Of a stretch of DNA of 64,000 nucleotides, positions 1 through 14,692 are shown one piece after another. Each line of letters begins with the position of its first letter. Position 1 is the stretch's first letter. Source of the DNA: Mesotaenium endlicherianum (Eukaryota; Streptophyta; Zygnematophyceae; Zygnematales; Mesotaeniaceae). The stretch is taken from positions 34,515-98,514 of the forward strand of contig WELA01006186.1 in the NCBI GenBank assembly GCA_009602735.1, written 5' to 3'. The notes below the pieces were generated by a model. The model had not been told where the DNA came from and searched no databases. It was given only the letters and a program-made list of their open reading frames with translations. Made by a program: the position numbers and the translations under genes.

Positions 1-29
1 GGGGGGGGGAGGGCTAGGTGCGGACGAAC

Positions 30-117
30 CTGGAGCGCGACCCAGTTCTTGATGGCTCCGAGGTAGTTGCCCAGGTGAATGCTCCCCGTGGGCTGCACGC
101 CCGACACGATCCGCTTC
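30..117 (-). CDS. Tryptophanyl-tRNA synthetase, one internal exon (organelle-type)
   Basis: Read on the minus strand, this 88-nt exon encodes [20 protein letters not shown] followed by AIKNWVALQ. The segment is the N-terminal part of the class I Rossmann fold of TrpRS: the PTG-S-IHLGN block is the HIGH-like ATP-binding signature, and GVQPTG-NYLGA is typical of bacterial and organellar TrpRS rather than the cytosolic form. The enzyme charges tRNA-Trp; plant homologues of this type act in plastids and mitochondria (family knowledge). The exon is bounded by CAG before it and a GT donor after CTCCAG, both on the minus strand. The remaining downstream exons lie beyond the left edge of the window, and the transit-peptide exon or exons upstream (above 118) were not found. 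Identity is clear; organelle targeting is inferred. Confidence 0.85.
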
Positions 118-1267
118 CTGCGCGCGCGCACGCATGCCCGCCCACGCACGCACGCACCCCCACAGGGACCGTGGATCCACCGTGGTTTTGGGCTGTCAGC
201 GTACCTTTCAGGGGTTACGTGTGGCGCCTTGAGGGCCTAGGGCTTGAGGGCTACAGGACTTCACTATTTGAGGGTCTAAGGGTTTCGGGGGTTTTGTTTC
301 TCTACTCCTGTGCGCTGCCCGGTGCATGCGCCACCTGGCGCGTGCCCCGCAGTGGGGCCTCTCTGTCTCTTTTCTTTGCGCTGCGTGTGATGAGGTCTGT
401 GGGGAGGGGAGAGCAGAGCGTGTGCTGCGGCCGTCGTGTCGAGTCATCACCACGTCGTCACATCTCGAGAGCCGCGTCATTGCATCAAGAGGTGCACGGC
501 CGGCACGCCGCCGCGCAGAGTCTGCTGCGCCGCTCCTGCTGCCGACGGGGCAAGTTTTCCGCAGAGGCCTGGGGCTTAGGGCTTGGGGTTGTGTAGGAAT
601 GAAGCTCTCTTCACGTCCGGGTGTTCCTACTCACGCGTGTGCGATCCTACTCACTCACCGACAGTCGGTCGGCAGGCTGAGCGCGGGGCTTGTGCTCTCA
701 GCCCCTAAGGCCGGCTCAGCAGGGCAAGCCCTGAGGGAGCCGGGCATTCCCAGCCTTCCTCTGCTCCGAGGAATGCGCGCATGCGCGTGCGCGCGTACGC
801 GCACGTTTGCGCGCACCACCCCGTGCTTCTGCAGCAGCTCTTGCTCCAGGCAAGCCCCGAGACCTGCGCGGGTAGCGGGTAGCGCGCCTGACTCCCCGCA
901 CAAGAGCACCCCTGCTGCTTGCAAGCGGAGCCGGACCCCCATAAGGCTCCCTGAGGCTCCTCCTCAGAAGCTATCCACCCAAGTCCTCCTCCTCCCAAGT
1001 GTGTCCAATGATCATCCATGAGTACTTATTCCATTGACATTTCGCCGAGGAAGAGGGGCACGTTGGCGCTGCCCCCTCCCACCCCCCAATGTGAGTGCAG
1101 CCAAATGTGTCAAGTTTTTCCCAGGCTCAGCTTATTCCCCTCCTTCTCCCAGCCCCCCCCTCTGGCCCTCCCCTGCCTACGTAGCAGCCCCGAAACCCCA
1201 ACCCCCGGGCTCCATACAGCCTGTCGTGGCTCTAGCAGCCAGACACACGGAGGGCCCAGATGGTGTG

Positions 1268-1320
1268 TCACCACCACCACCACCACCGCCACCGCTGCCA
1301 CTACCACCGCCATCACCACC
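1268..1320. repeat. (CCA)n imperfect microsatellite
   Basis: CACCACCACC-type trinucleotide repeat with GCC, GCT and ACT interruptions, inside the GC-rich stretch. Confidence 0.8.
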
Positions 1321-1700
1321 TGCCACTTGTCTCTTGCCTGTTGCCTGTCGGCTGAGAGCACGGGAGCCCTCCCGCCCCCGGCACAAGCTGGCCTCAGCCC
1401 CCAGCCCCGGCCTCGACAAGACTCCTGCACCCTTGCCAGCTGTGCTCCTATCCCACGACCCGACTGGCAACCGCTGCTTCAGCCTGAAGCAAACCCCTTT
1501 CACACCCCCCCTCCCCGCTCCCTCCTCGTCCCTTTCCTTCCTGCCCCCCCAAGAGAAGAAATAGGTGCAGCTATGCCTGAAGAGTGCGCAGAGGAGACAC
1601 CTCTCGCCCCGCCTGGGGTGCATTCCCTCCCTCCCCCCCCCTCCCTTCGAGGCATTATCAGACATGAGAGAAGAGGCTGAGGCCGGCCGACCCCAAGGCC

Positions 1701-1721
1701 AGCAGCAGCAGCAGCAGCAGC
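1701..1721. repeat. (AGC)7 perfect microsatellite
   Basis: Seven exact AGC units in a row. In one plus frame they would read as a poly-Gln run, but no gene is supported here. Confidence 0.9.
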
Positions 1722-2427
1722 GCCACACCCCATGTGAACGGGAGGCTGGTCCACCCCCTGGCCAGCGCTGCCCCCCGTGCGTCAGGAGTTGGCCGTGAGA
1801 AGCACGCCGTGCAAGTCTTCACCAACCAATGGCCCTCTCCCTCCCTTGCTCCCTCCCTCCCTCTCACTCTCGTGTGAATAAACATCCTTATAATAATTGA
1901 AGTCACCTTTGGTCAGTATTCTCTATACTATTTTAGACGTCAACTCGATCATTCTTGGTCCTTCACTTGCTTTCTTTCTTGGTCCTATAAAAAGGACCCC
2001 CATTACTAGATTCCTCGGAAATGTAGGGAAGCATATCAGTCCCCATGTCGTCACCAATCCATTTCTTGTGAGCTCTGGGAGAGTTGCTCTAATTGAATGT
2101 AGGACTGCCTCCCATTCCCGCAGCCCCCCCAATCCCCTCCCAAATTCCCTCTCCCCTCCCCAAACTGGCTGTCCTACACGGCACTCAGCTCACGCTCTCA
2201 CTCTCTCTCCCTCTCCCTCACAGGAGTTTCTCCTTCTCCGTGGATGAGAAAGTACCGTGGAGTGGCACCCCTACCTGCCACCTGTGCAGAACCTGCCGCC
2301 GCGCTCGTACTCAGAGAACCATCACCATCTTCTTACGCTTCAGCAGTGGCCCCCACGTTCTCATGAGCGAACCAAAGAGGTACCCGCTCTCCCACCCATC
2401 CACATGCCCCGCATGAAGCACATGCAA

Positions 2428-2447
2428 GGGGGGGGGGGGGGGGGGGG
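2428..2447. repeat. 20-base poly-G run
   Basis: Twenty consecutive G residues followed by TAG. Such runs are error-prone in sequencing and cloning, so the exact length is uncertain. Confidence 0.9.
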
Positions 2448-3837
2448 TAGTCACGCTGAGACTAAGATTGAGGCTGAGGCAGTGGCTGAAGAGACTGAGG
2501 TAGGGGTTGAGAGCAAACCTGAGCCTGAGCCTGAGGCTGAGACTGATATGAAGAGAGAGGTGGAGGAAAGTGAGGTAGGGGCTCAGGCAGAGACGCGCGC
2601 GTGTGCGTGTAAGTGCCTGTGTGTTGTGCAAGTGTGTGCGTGTTGCACCCAAGTGAGGAGCAGGGTAGGAGGAGCAGGCGTGCGGAGGAGGGATCGAGGG
2701 CGCCAGACACGCACACAGAGGAAGGCAGGCGCGCAAGTTGAGACTGCAAGGGACACACCACCTCCAAAAACCTTCACTCACCTCACAGCAGGGCCAGGAG
2801 GAGCCGCCGCCGTGCCTTCGCTCCCGTCTCGCTGTGGCTGCTCTGAAGCAGGAGCAGGAGCTGCAGCGGCTTCCTCTGGGGCCGAGGAGAGAGGGGAAGC
2901 TGTGGCAATGGAGCCCCCCCCTTCTTCCTCTGAGGAGATCGCCTGAGCCCTCTGAACCCTTAGTGAGTGGATCCCCATCTGGCCTCCACAGTGTGAAGGG
3001 AACCTTGCACTCTGTCTGACGGCAAGGGCTCCAGCAGCAGTCTGTTGACCTTGTTGACTCGGTTGGAAATGGGTCAGACATTGTTGACCAGCGTGGGAGA
3101 CACAACGAGTTGAAGGTGTCGAGAAGCACCCTTGGCCGGCTGGCTGGCAATGCAGGGGCGAGGATAAGAGCTGCCTTTGTGACGGGAGGAAATTCGAACT
3201 TAGAGGTGATGGGGAGCGACAGCCGCCCTGAAAAGAAAAGGGGCGAGCGTAGCCTAAGGTCGCACAGAAGGATATGATTGGCTTGGACGTTCCTTGAAGG
3301 AGGTGAGCTGGAGGCGCCAGCTTGCTTGCCAAGTGTTGCGTCAAAGTGAGCGCCATGTGAGCGCTTCGGTTTGACTCGAACAATGTGGCAGCTCAAATGA
3401 AGCCCGCACCCCTGGCGTAGCTTGACTTGTGCAATTTACCGGTTCCCTTTTATCACAAGGTATACGCCAAAGCCATCTGAAACAGCTGCTGCTCCGCAGT
3501 CCGGTACATGCAGAAGTGATGGGCAGATTTCAAGTAGTCACTTTTATAACGTAATCTCCACTGTCTCCGAACTACAATAACATGCGCTAGTGGTTTAGCG
3601 TATCAGCTCCTGTCCCGCTCAACCTCCAAGTTTTCGACGCTAAATCCCCCCAGGTCGAATCTACATACATCCTTTGTTCTTCCAATCATGGGGGGATCTA
3701 AGTGCAGAAGAGAAACCTGGCATGCAGTTTTGTACATTGGGATGCGTGCTGCATGAGAAGGCCCCCTCGTGCGCTGGTTCGAGTGGAGTCTTGAGTGCCA
3801 TGCATTCACAAGCCATTTCGGGCAAGGACGACTTTCC

Positions 3838-4281
3838 GGGGCACGCAAAATTGCTCACGTGGGGGCACGCGGAATCATCCCTTATAGGGGGGGCACGCTA
3901 GGGGGGGCACGCTAAATCCAAGTATTTATTTTTAGGAGCCACCCCAAGCCAAGCAAATGGCTGAAGCTAGTATATATTTTTCCGGGGGCACGCAAAAATG
4001 CTCTCGCTTAAAAACGCGAATCCATGCAAAACTATCTCACTTGGGGGCACGCAAAGTCCGGACCACGCAGAATCAAGGCACTTTATGGGGGCACGTAACA
4101 TGCCCTTGTATAAGGGGCAGGCAAAATGGCAATATGTTTCAGTGGCGGGGGCAGGAGCCATATTTTATATAGCTATTTCGAGGCGCGAGCAAAATCTTCT
4201 TTTTGGGCATGCAAAATCGTATTTTAAGGGGGCCGTCGGGGGCACGCAAAAGCATCCTCCTTGATTGAGGGCATGCAATAT
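3838..4281 (+). repeat. Degenerate ~30-bp G-rich minisatellite (core GGGGGCACGCAAAA)
   Basis: A core close to GGGGGCACGCAAAA recurs about 13 times, at roughly 3838, 3862, 3890, 3903, 3984, 4044, 4087, 4116, 4147, 4173, 4206, 4239 and 4269. Spacing is often 24-33 bp, with larger gaps where units have decayed. Variants include GGGCATGCAAAAT and GGGGCAGGCAAAA. The array lies about 0.5 kb past the 3' end of RPS15A. I see no coding function. Confidence 0.7.
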
Positions 4282-4806
4282 ATCCTCGTGGGCAAATCAC
4301 TCACAACATTGCAATATTGAATGCGCCGCCACCCTTAAGGCTGTCATTCCACTTGCAATGAAAAGTGAATTTCCACAAGCTCATTACTAAGGTATGTGGA
4401 TGTCACCGCACTTCACATATTTTCTTCATCGAGTATGTCTCACACTTACAAGTAATAGCATGGAGCAGTTGAAGCAGATAAAGAATGAAGATAAGCTCCA
4501 TGTGTGCTATGGGCGATGGGCAGACAGGTGATGAAGGTCACCATGGCAGGCTGCAAAGCTGTGGCTTACTCACAGAGAATCACATGGAAGCTCGTATTTG
4601 TTTATTGACAAAGTATGCCGGCCTTTGCATCCAGGCAACATATATCTCCGAGCCGGATTCTCAGACAATCCCCTTAGGGCGCAGGAAAAGAGCTGAAGCT
4701 TTTTCAAGTCAGAAGACAGGCTATCAATCCATCGTTGAGTAGCTTTGCATGTGTGCGCGAGCGTGCCCTTTCATTGAAAAGTGAAAATTATACAAACCAT
4801 TAGAGT

Positions 4807-7222
<2,416 letters not shown>

Positions 7223-7470
7223 GATGCCTGCCTGCCTATCTCCCTCCGCTCTGTTTCACAGAAAAAAACCCTCCCACGGTCAATCCCACTTCACCCTTTA
7301 GCCGAGACCCAGTGTCAGGTAATTTTGTCCTAAAACCCTCACCATCCACACTCTAGGAAATGCGTACGATGAATGAGAATTCGGTATTTTACATCCAAAG
7401 TGAGGTTGCACCCACACACAGTTTCCGTCTTGATTCCTTGACTACACGCGAGCCAAGACACTGTCTTACC

Positions 7471-7900
7471 TACAAGCGCGATGGCGGCGAAGGCAAGGAT
7501 GACCTTTAGGAGAAAGCGAAAGAGGGCAGCAGTGTGGAAGCTCCCTTCTCTTTGCTCGAGAGGAAACGCCCTGGCGTTGCAACTTTTGCCTGAACGGCAG
7601 CGAGCAATAATCATCAATTTTGTTATATATGTTCAAATCATGCGAGTGACCAATGTCGGTGCACGAGTTGAGAATCAAACGCCATCGAAACCTATAGTAG
7701 AAGTTAGTGAAAGTGAGTGAAATGCAACATACCGATATTCGAATCAAGAGCGCGCGCAGACGGGAACGAGAAAATTATAAGGACCAAGCAGCTTCTGTGA
7801 AGAGCCGCTTTGAAGAACCCTAACGTCGCCATTAGTTGGCCCTTTTACCTCTCCCCTCGAAAAACCACGCAAGGAGAAGGGGCCGCCTTGACGTGTCATC
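7471..7900. promoter_or_regulatory. Divergent promoter between RPS15A and RPL37, with telo-box
   Basis: The two ribosomal-protein genes face away from each other here. AACCCTAA at 7816-7823 is a telo-box, a motif enriched in plant ribosomal-protein and translation-factor promoters (established knowledge). It lies about 80 bp before the RPL37 start codon. The lower part of the interval probably holds the non-coding first exon of RPS15A, whose inferred donor is at about 7470. I did not identify a TATA box with confidence, and transcription start sites are not known. Confidence 0.6.
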
Positions 7901-10825
7901 ATGGTGAGTCCATGGCTGTTCTGTTGATGCATCCTACTGCCATCGGGTTTTATTAAGTGGGGGGAAAAGAGAGAGGCATATACTATATCGCCAAGTTCTG
8001 AGTTGGTGCTTGTCATATGTGCTTGGAAGCTGAGACAGGGAATTTGGAAGGAAGGAGTATATGCATATGTCCGATGGCATTAAGCTGGATTCATCTTTTC
8101 TGAGGATTATATGGCTGTGTCTATGTATGAGGGGGGTGATCAATAAGACCTGCAAGATTATTCGTGTGAGGGCGAGGGAATGAAGGCTTGGCCTGTTCAA
8201 GACGGAAAGAATAGAGACCCTCGGTAATTGTTTCACAGGCGACAGGTTATTGGCTAGCTCAGGGTGTGCTTCGGAATGAGAGCAAATATGTGTTGTCAAT
8301 ATTACACACGGGGATGAGCTTCAGATTGGTCGATAGCCCAGAAGCTAGCCATGCCCCTCTTCTTATGGACCAGGAGCTGGCTTTTTTGACGGGGTTTACG
8401 AGGATGCTGACGCCTAGTGACAACTTTGCATCAAAGGGAAATGCTTTAAAGACTTGTGATCTTCGCGTCCAGTCCAGAGCTTTTTCGCAATTCTGGAGTG
8501 TTGAGGGGTGGATAGTTTCATCAGTTAGAGTTTGACAGCAACTTTTCCAGCTGAAAAGCAAGTGCTTATGCCTGTCATAGGTTGGGGTTTTTGCAAGTAG
8601 AGGGGTCGGCCACTTGGGCTGGAATTGACAAAAAAATCGTTAGGGAACTATTGACCATAAACTTGTGCACTTCTAAGGCCTGCTTGCTCCATTAAGATGT
8701 AAAAGAGTCTACTTCCTGAAGTTCCAGGTCTCCATCCATGTATATGTATATTCTACCGTATGGTCATTGATGTGCCCTGAGGGCTGAATTTCTTATTTCT
8801 GGCGATAGCATTGCATGTAGACGTCCACAGGTGCCATTCTTACAGCTCATTGTAGGTTCTCGTTGTCACTTGGTAACGGCTGGTCTGTAATTTGTGCATG
8901 TACGGGATTGCAGACAAAGGGAACGGGTAGTTTTGGAAAGAGGCGCAACAAGAGTCACACGCTGTGCAGGCGTTGTGGCCGTAGATCCTTCCACATCCAG
9001 AAGGCCCGCTGTGCCAGCTGTGCCTACCCTGCTGCCCGTGTTCGCCATTGTAAGCATCAGCTACTCTTTCGCCGTTGCCAGTCTGTATCTTCTGCCTCTC
9101 TTAGCCTGATCTCTTATCTGGGTGTACCGTTTCTCTTTTCATTTGTGGGTTTAGTATCCAACCTTCAATTCTGCAAGCAGTCACTGAACTGCACTCCTTC
9201 CCTAGTTCTGCTTGTTCAATAATTGGCGGTGGTCCAGGTTGTGGCAAGAACCACGACAAGTGCTTTCTCTGGAATGTTCACTTTGTCCTGTTGTGGGCTT
9301 GTAAGGTGCAAAGAAACTAAACTGGGATTGTTGACTTGGTACTGTGTGCTGTAGGCTTGCATTGTGCATTCAGTCGTAGTAGGAGCTTTTGAATGTGGGA
9401 TGGGGATGGCTTGCATGAGCACCATCACTAAACAGTGCAAAGTTAGACGGAAATCGAGTGTGTACTCGGAGGGATGGGAGTGCTGAAAATGGTTGGAACT
9501 AGGGACTTGCGTTCTGTCTGTGGCTCAAGGCTTTCAGTACTTCGTTGCTTGCTATGGGTAGCATACTTGCCATTCTGCATATCAGAGCATGAACCTGATT
9601 CAGAGCGGTTCTATGATGTTTATTACGGTTGGTCATTGCAGATAAATCAAATTGCTGCAGGAACACAGGATAATTGCATCATGAATCCTGGGGGTTGTAT
9701 AGTTGGATTATCCTGACGTCCATACTTAGAGGACGTGGGGTTGGCAGTGTAACTGAATTGTTGACGCTTGACAACGCGTAACTTAGATGATTAGGGTTGG
9801 TGTGGCTTGTAATTGACATCAGATTGCTACGAACACGACCATAGATTTTAACCATGGGATGTCCTAACTATGCATGAGTTAATCATGATCATTCTTCCCT
9901 CTTTCTGTGGATGTGGCTTGCAGTCGAGTTGCATTTCTGGAATGAACGTTGTTGTATAGGAGTGCATGCATGTATAGGAAATGGGCACTGATGTGCTCGA
10001 GCATGCTATCTGGCATGATGTGCGTGTGCCACGAGCAGACCAGTGGAGTGTGAAGGCTATCAGGCGCAAGACTACGGGAACCGGGCGCATGCGCTACTTG
10101 GCCACCATGCCCCGCCGCTTCAGCAACAACTTCCGGGAAGGTGCACTTCTGTTTCCCTGTCTCCCCCTCCTCCCTGTCCCGTTACTTTTCCTCCCTTTCC
10201 ATGAGAGAACAAGGGGGGCAAGAACTTGTTGGTTACCCCCGTATGTCTTCATCCCTTGCTGGTTAAAAGTCCTCTGTGATCTTTAAAATTCGAGTGGGCA
10301 GGCGAAAGCAGGTGTGATACAGATGATGGTTTATTGGACAGGGGTAATGTGCGATGTGATGGGACTCAGAGTTCTGATCTGGGCTCTTCAGATGATCATG
10401 CATTGTATAATGAGTCAGGCCTGCACCTCTTCTGATAACCTCGTCGATTTTTTAAGGGCCTAATCAATGGCACCCCTCCTTTTTCGAGCTCTGCTGATGG
10501 CCGTTTGTAGACTGGATCGATGATGCTTGATCAAGCTGGTCTTTATGCTTGATGCAACACCGCCACATCAGACGTCAAGGACATCACTCGTGAGCTTCAG
10601 AGTCTCTGTGGGGTTGCAGTTGTTGGCGAGTAGCTGGTTCCAACCTGGCCTATAGGTGGCTCCGAACTTGGGCACTTGCTGGTTCATTGCTTCTGAATAC
10701 TACTACTGGGTCCCTACTGGCCCGTTACTAGAAGCAATACTTGGCACACCTCATGATGTATGATGGTTCTCTTTGCAGGCACCCAAGCTGCCCCCAAGAA
10801 GAAGACAGTGGCCACCACCTACTGA
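7901..10825 (+). CDS. RPL37: 60S ribosomal protein L37 (eL37), four coding exons, 95 aa
   Basis: Coding exons are 7901-7903 (the ATG alone), 8914-9049, 10039-10140 and 10779-10825, all with GT-AG introns and matching phases. The product reads [19 protein letters not shown] at the start, passes through a C4 zinc ribbon (CRRC and CASC) and the [19 protein letters not shown] block, and ends [10 protein letters not shown]. Length and motifs match eukaryotic eL37, a small zinc-binding protein of the large subunit near the 5.8S/25S rRNA and exit tunnel (family knowledge). A coding exon consisting only of ATG is chosen because ATG sits exactly on a GTGAGT donor at 7904 and the next exon begins directly with the family's second residue. 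Introns are 1,010, 989 and 638 nt. The gene has RPS15A upstream in the opposite direction and looks intact. Confidence 0.95.
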
Positions 10826-13800
10826 AGTACTTCTTAGGGTCGGGTACTAGTGTAGGCGGGCTCTTGTAGGGCTGCTGATATGAGTTGAGTATGAAAGAAA
10901 GTGGAAAATCTGTGAACTCATGTGAATTCATGTACGATTGTACACTTCTAACCAGGTGTTTTCCTCCACACATCCCCCCAGTTCCAGGTCTACTTTCTTA
11001 GTACACGAATTGTAATCTAGCAAGCCAACCTCGGCTTAGATCTTGCTGCCTTATTGGTGCCCTTCTTGTGGTCTGCTTGTGTTAGTGTCAAATGTGAAAT
11101 CCTGTATTATGAGATGGTGTGAGGACGGACATTCATGCTTTCTACCTGAAGACATAATTGGCATTGCACCACGTGTCCTGAATTGGTTCTGTTTGTGGGG
11201 AAGTACTTTATACATTGTATGTAGTCTCTTTTTTTGGTGTGAATCACGCATTCGTTAATGGGAGGTTTACCTGCTATTTACAGTTAAGGGGCTGATATGT
11301 GGTGTAAGCTGACCTGTTTATGTCACAAAGTTGAGCGAAGAGAGGTGCCAGTCAAAGGCAAATGTATTGCGCGTGGTAAGTGCTAGGCAGTGGCACAGTT
11401 TCAACCAAATACATTCCAGCACATTAGCCATTGTAGTAACACCAGATAAACAAGTAATTGCTTCCCCAGATATTATACCTGAGGTGCATGGTGGCTTGAA
11501 GCCACTTGAAGCAGAAGTTGTGCAACTATCGCAAAGCAGAACGAGGGCTGAGAGGTCTGACGTCTTCAGACTGCCACCAGCATATGTGCCTCCCAATATG
11601 CCAAGTAGGCTTTTCCAGATAAAAATTTGTCTTATGCATAACCATTCTAAGTATGAAGCAGAGAGAGGCCCCCAGGAAGGACCTGCAAAGGCCGAAAGCA
11701 GGTGTACAATGGCTGTAGGAGATAAGATGGCAAAACACATGTGCCAGACAACTTGTCATGGACTTATCAGCAATGACCCGAAAAGAGTATGTGATTAAAT
11801 GAGGGCGTGTTACATGCATGCAGAACTTCACAATGTGCTTCAACTTCCATCATGAACACGTGTCGGGTTTGAACGTGCACAAGTCATGGGCTCAAAAAGG
11901 ACAAACATTAACATGGTGCTTCTTGCTCAGGACAAAAGCGTGTGTACATATGCATGGAACGAAAACAACGTGGTGGACTCGTCATTACTTAAGCCCTACC
12001 TCCTCCCGTCTATTACAATCGATCTTGAATATTTGGCTGACTTCAACGTTGAAGATAACACAAATTAAGCTAAGAGTAAAGGGCAAGGGAAGGGGCGCAG
12101 GCATCCTCGAACGATGTGAGAAGAAGGTTCATGTAACCTATCAAAGCGGAGCTATCAAGAGGAGATTCTGAATCAGCGCACACCTTGTGGTACTAAAGTT
12201 GCTGGAGATGGTAACAGGACGCACCACTTCTCACAGAATGGTCGCAAAGGGCATGAGGGCAACAACCTGCAATCAAGCCATCCTACTATCTGCCATGCAT
12301 GTCCTTCCTTTGTTTCCCACACTACTCTTCGTCCCCTTCCAGTCTCACCCCCTCTTTCTATTTAGGAGATCAAGGTGTTCCTCAAGAGGTTGTAGGGGCA
12401 TGGACCAGACTAAAGTAACTCTGAAAGCATGAGAGGTTCCGGAGGGGGGGGCTTAGATGACTAGCAGCGCAACTGGGTCTTGGAGCCGTGTTGCTCAATT
12501 GAGCACATGTCGTACCCTGCTCGTGGAGTTAAGCGTGATGCGCTATGGCATTACTAACCTAGCCTTACCTTCCAAGTTCCTAAGTTGAAAGCTAGAGCAG
12601 AGGACCGGCTGCAGGCTCCATAACAATTTGCGTTCCTGAACTTCGTAGCGGTGAGCCCTTTCTGATCTATTCTACACTGAGGCCAAGATGATGAATGCAC
12701 TGTTCTATTGCACTCTTCGAATCCACTGCACTATTGCAATGTAATAACGCGATGCATCATTATAATGCACAACTATTATGCATCACTCCAATGCATCACC
12801 CGAGTAGGGCGCAGAAGTGGGAGAGGGACGGAGCATCTTTCACCTGGCAACGAAAACACGGAGCCTCAAAGCCATTCATGCCCTGCATCTCCTTGTCAAG
12901 GTGGTGAGGTGCAAAGAATGTAGCGCAGCGGTTGGGTGCAGTCTGCCATTTGTAAAGCTCATCAAGTCGATCTGGCTCAATCTAGCTACAACCGATTACG
13001 ACACTGAGAACTCGAAACGTCAAAGTCAACGTGAAACAGATTGGCAACTTTGAACCAGTTTGGAACTTCGGACTCACCTGGACTCACCTCATCAGCACCT
13101 CATCATCATGAAAGTTTATGAGAGTTGCAGAACAATATATTGGAAACTAATTAGTCGGTTCTGAGGCACTACTGTTGGTTGATATTGCGTGTAAGGAAGT
13201 GGATTGAGCAGAACGAAATGCTATCCTAGCGTAGCCTTTGAAGAAAAGCTGCATCTGATAAGGGCTACGAAGCAAGTTAGTAGTTGATGTTTAATGCGCC
13301 CCTGTGTGATAAAGTCTGAAGAGATAAGGCACTCAGCAAGGGTTGGCGCTGGAAGAAGTTGTGTAGTTCGTGTCTCAAAAGCTTTCTCTTTGTGGGACAG
13401 GTGAGGATGATAAGATGCGTCCTCATAACAAATAGGGCTGGCAATCTTCTGCTTGAAAGGTAAGCCAAGCTGCACACCTCCAGTAGTGCATGCTCACTAG
13501 TTGCATTTTGATGCGAGGAATGTAATCGTGAAGGGCAAGACTTGGAACCTGCTAGTGAAGACAACTTCTTATATGCCTTGTGCTCTCTCCATCAGAATGA
13601 GATTTTGAGTTTTAGCTCCAAGCACGCAGCCACCTTCATGTATGAAGTGCAATCCAACACAACTTTGATGCTGGTCCTTTCATACATGAACCAAATACAC
13701 AAGAGCTTAGCTTTTGTGTGGAGAACCGAAAACTCACGCTTTAAGAGGTTTGCAATATTCTGAAATGTAAATGAATAAGGTGACCAAACATGAGCTTTGA

Positions 13801-14692
13801 AATGCAGGCTTAAATCTTGAATAACCAGCATCACAGACCTCATTCTGATTAGGTGCCATGTGCTTCCAAAAGGAACACCTTCAACTTCCTTGGATGAGAA
13901 ACAAGGAAATAATCGTTGTCTGACATTGACAGATACCACGGAGTTCCTCCAGATGAGAGGGGTCAATGGAGAGCTTTTCTTGTGAGGCTCGGGAATGAAA
14001 ACTTGCCGTCAGGAAAAGAGGAGGAGCAGTTTATTGCAAGCTACAGGTACTAGTTACTCATTACTAATAAAACAGACTCATTGATGCAGGCAGAGGACAT
14101 GCAAATAGATAATAGCATCAGGATGTTTGGTGAGTGACGTAGTCGTGCTAGAATTAAAGAGCATGAAGAGTACTAAACTTGCTGTGATTGTTATTCCAGC
14201 TGCAATCATAAAAATGTTTGCTCGAAAAAACTGTATGCTGAAAGTGCCTGAGGGTACCACCAGCACAGCTTGCCTTTTACTCTCACCTTCATACACCAAG
14301 ATCCAGCATGGTTGCTTAAGCTATGATCCATGATCATAATAGGTCGCACATGTCAAGAAGACTCCTTCAGGGTGTGTGGTGTTCCACACTCTCCTTCAGG
14401 GTATCATCTTGCGGTTCTTGAAGCGATCTCCTGAGAAGTTCATTTCCTCGGATCCTTCTTGTATGAACAAGTCTGACATTGCTGGCTAGGTAAGAAGTGG
14501 AGCCTACAAGAGGTATGGTTCTCATGCATGATTATGAGCTTGTTGTGTATGGTGATGTTTTTAGAATGAGAGCTTTTGACGGGAGCGTGCCAGAGCAATC
14601 AACCTATCATGTCAAACAATGAAATTGAAGTCACTTATTTTTATTGTAGTCCTGAGGAGGGTTTGCATGTTGTTGTCGTCCTATTTCTGCAG
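10826..14692. other. Long stretch without a recognised gene
   Basis: About 3.9 kb between the RPL37 stop and the first recognised exon of the adaptor-subunit gene. Open frames exist (for example 11331-11798 plus, 155 codons), but their products show no family I know and no conserved composition. Some of the missing N-terminal exons of the downstream gene should lie in the right part. A cluster of ATGCA/ATGCATCA words at 12750-12800 and short-period TCACCT words near 13070-13100 are the only local patterns I see. Confidence 0.4.

Larger units (their letters stand above)
118..3400. other. GC-rich low-complexity stretch, no recognised gene
   Basis: This stretch is C/G-rich, with many polypyrimidine runs and trinucleotide repeats. 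Long frames are open on both strands (for example 2311-3396 minus), but they translate to Pro/Ser/Ala/His-rich or Glu/Ala-rich low-complexity protein with no motif I know. The minus strand just above 118 should hold the upstream intron and 5' exons of the TrpRS gene; I could not fix them. An AATAAA at 1876-1881 could be a plus-strand polyadenylation signal, but no gene is evident in front of it. Confidence 0.4.

Noticed and set aside
240-600. Interstitial telomere-like words (AGGGTCTAAGGGTTT, TTAGGGCTTGGGG)
   Set aside because: Only a few imperfect units with no tandem array.
2263-2300. MRKYRGVAPLPA reading, reminiscent of an AP2/ERF start
   Set aside because: Only five residues fit; the rest of the AP2 domain is absent.
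2311-3396. 361-codon minus-strand open frame in the GC-rich region
   Set aside because: Low-complexity Ser/Leu/Arg-rich translation, no motif, and frames open on both strands because of composition.
10320-10440. C/D-box snoRNA in the third RPL37 intron (GATGATGG ... CTGA words)
   Set aside because: Boxes deviate from RUGAUGA, no terminal stem pairs convincingly, and no rRNA guide could be checked.
11331-11798. 155-codon plus-strand open frame
   Set aside because: No family resemblance, no splice context, and a similarly long frame is open on the other strand.
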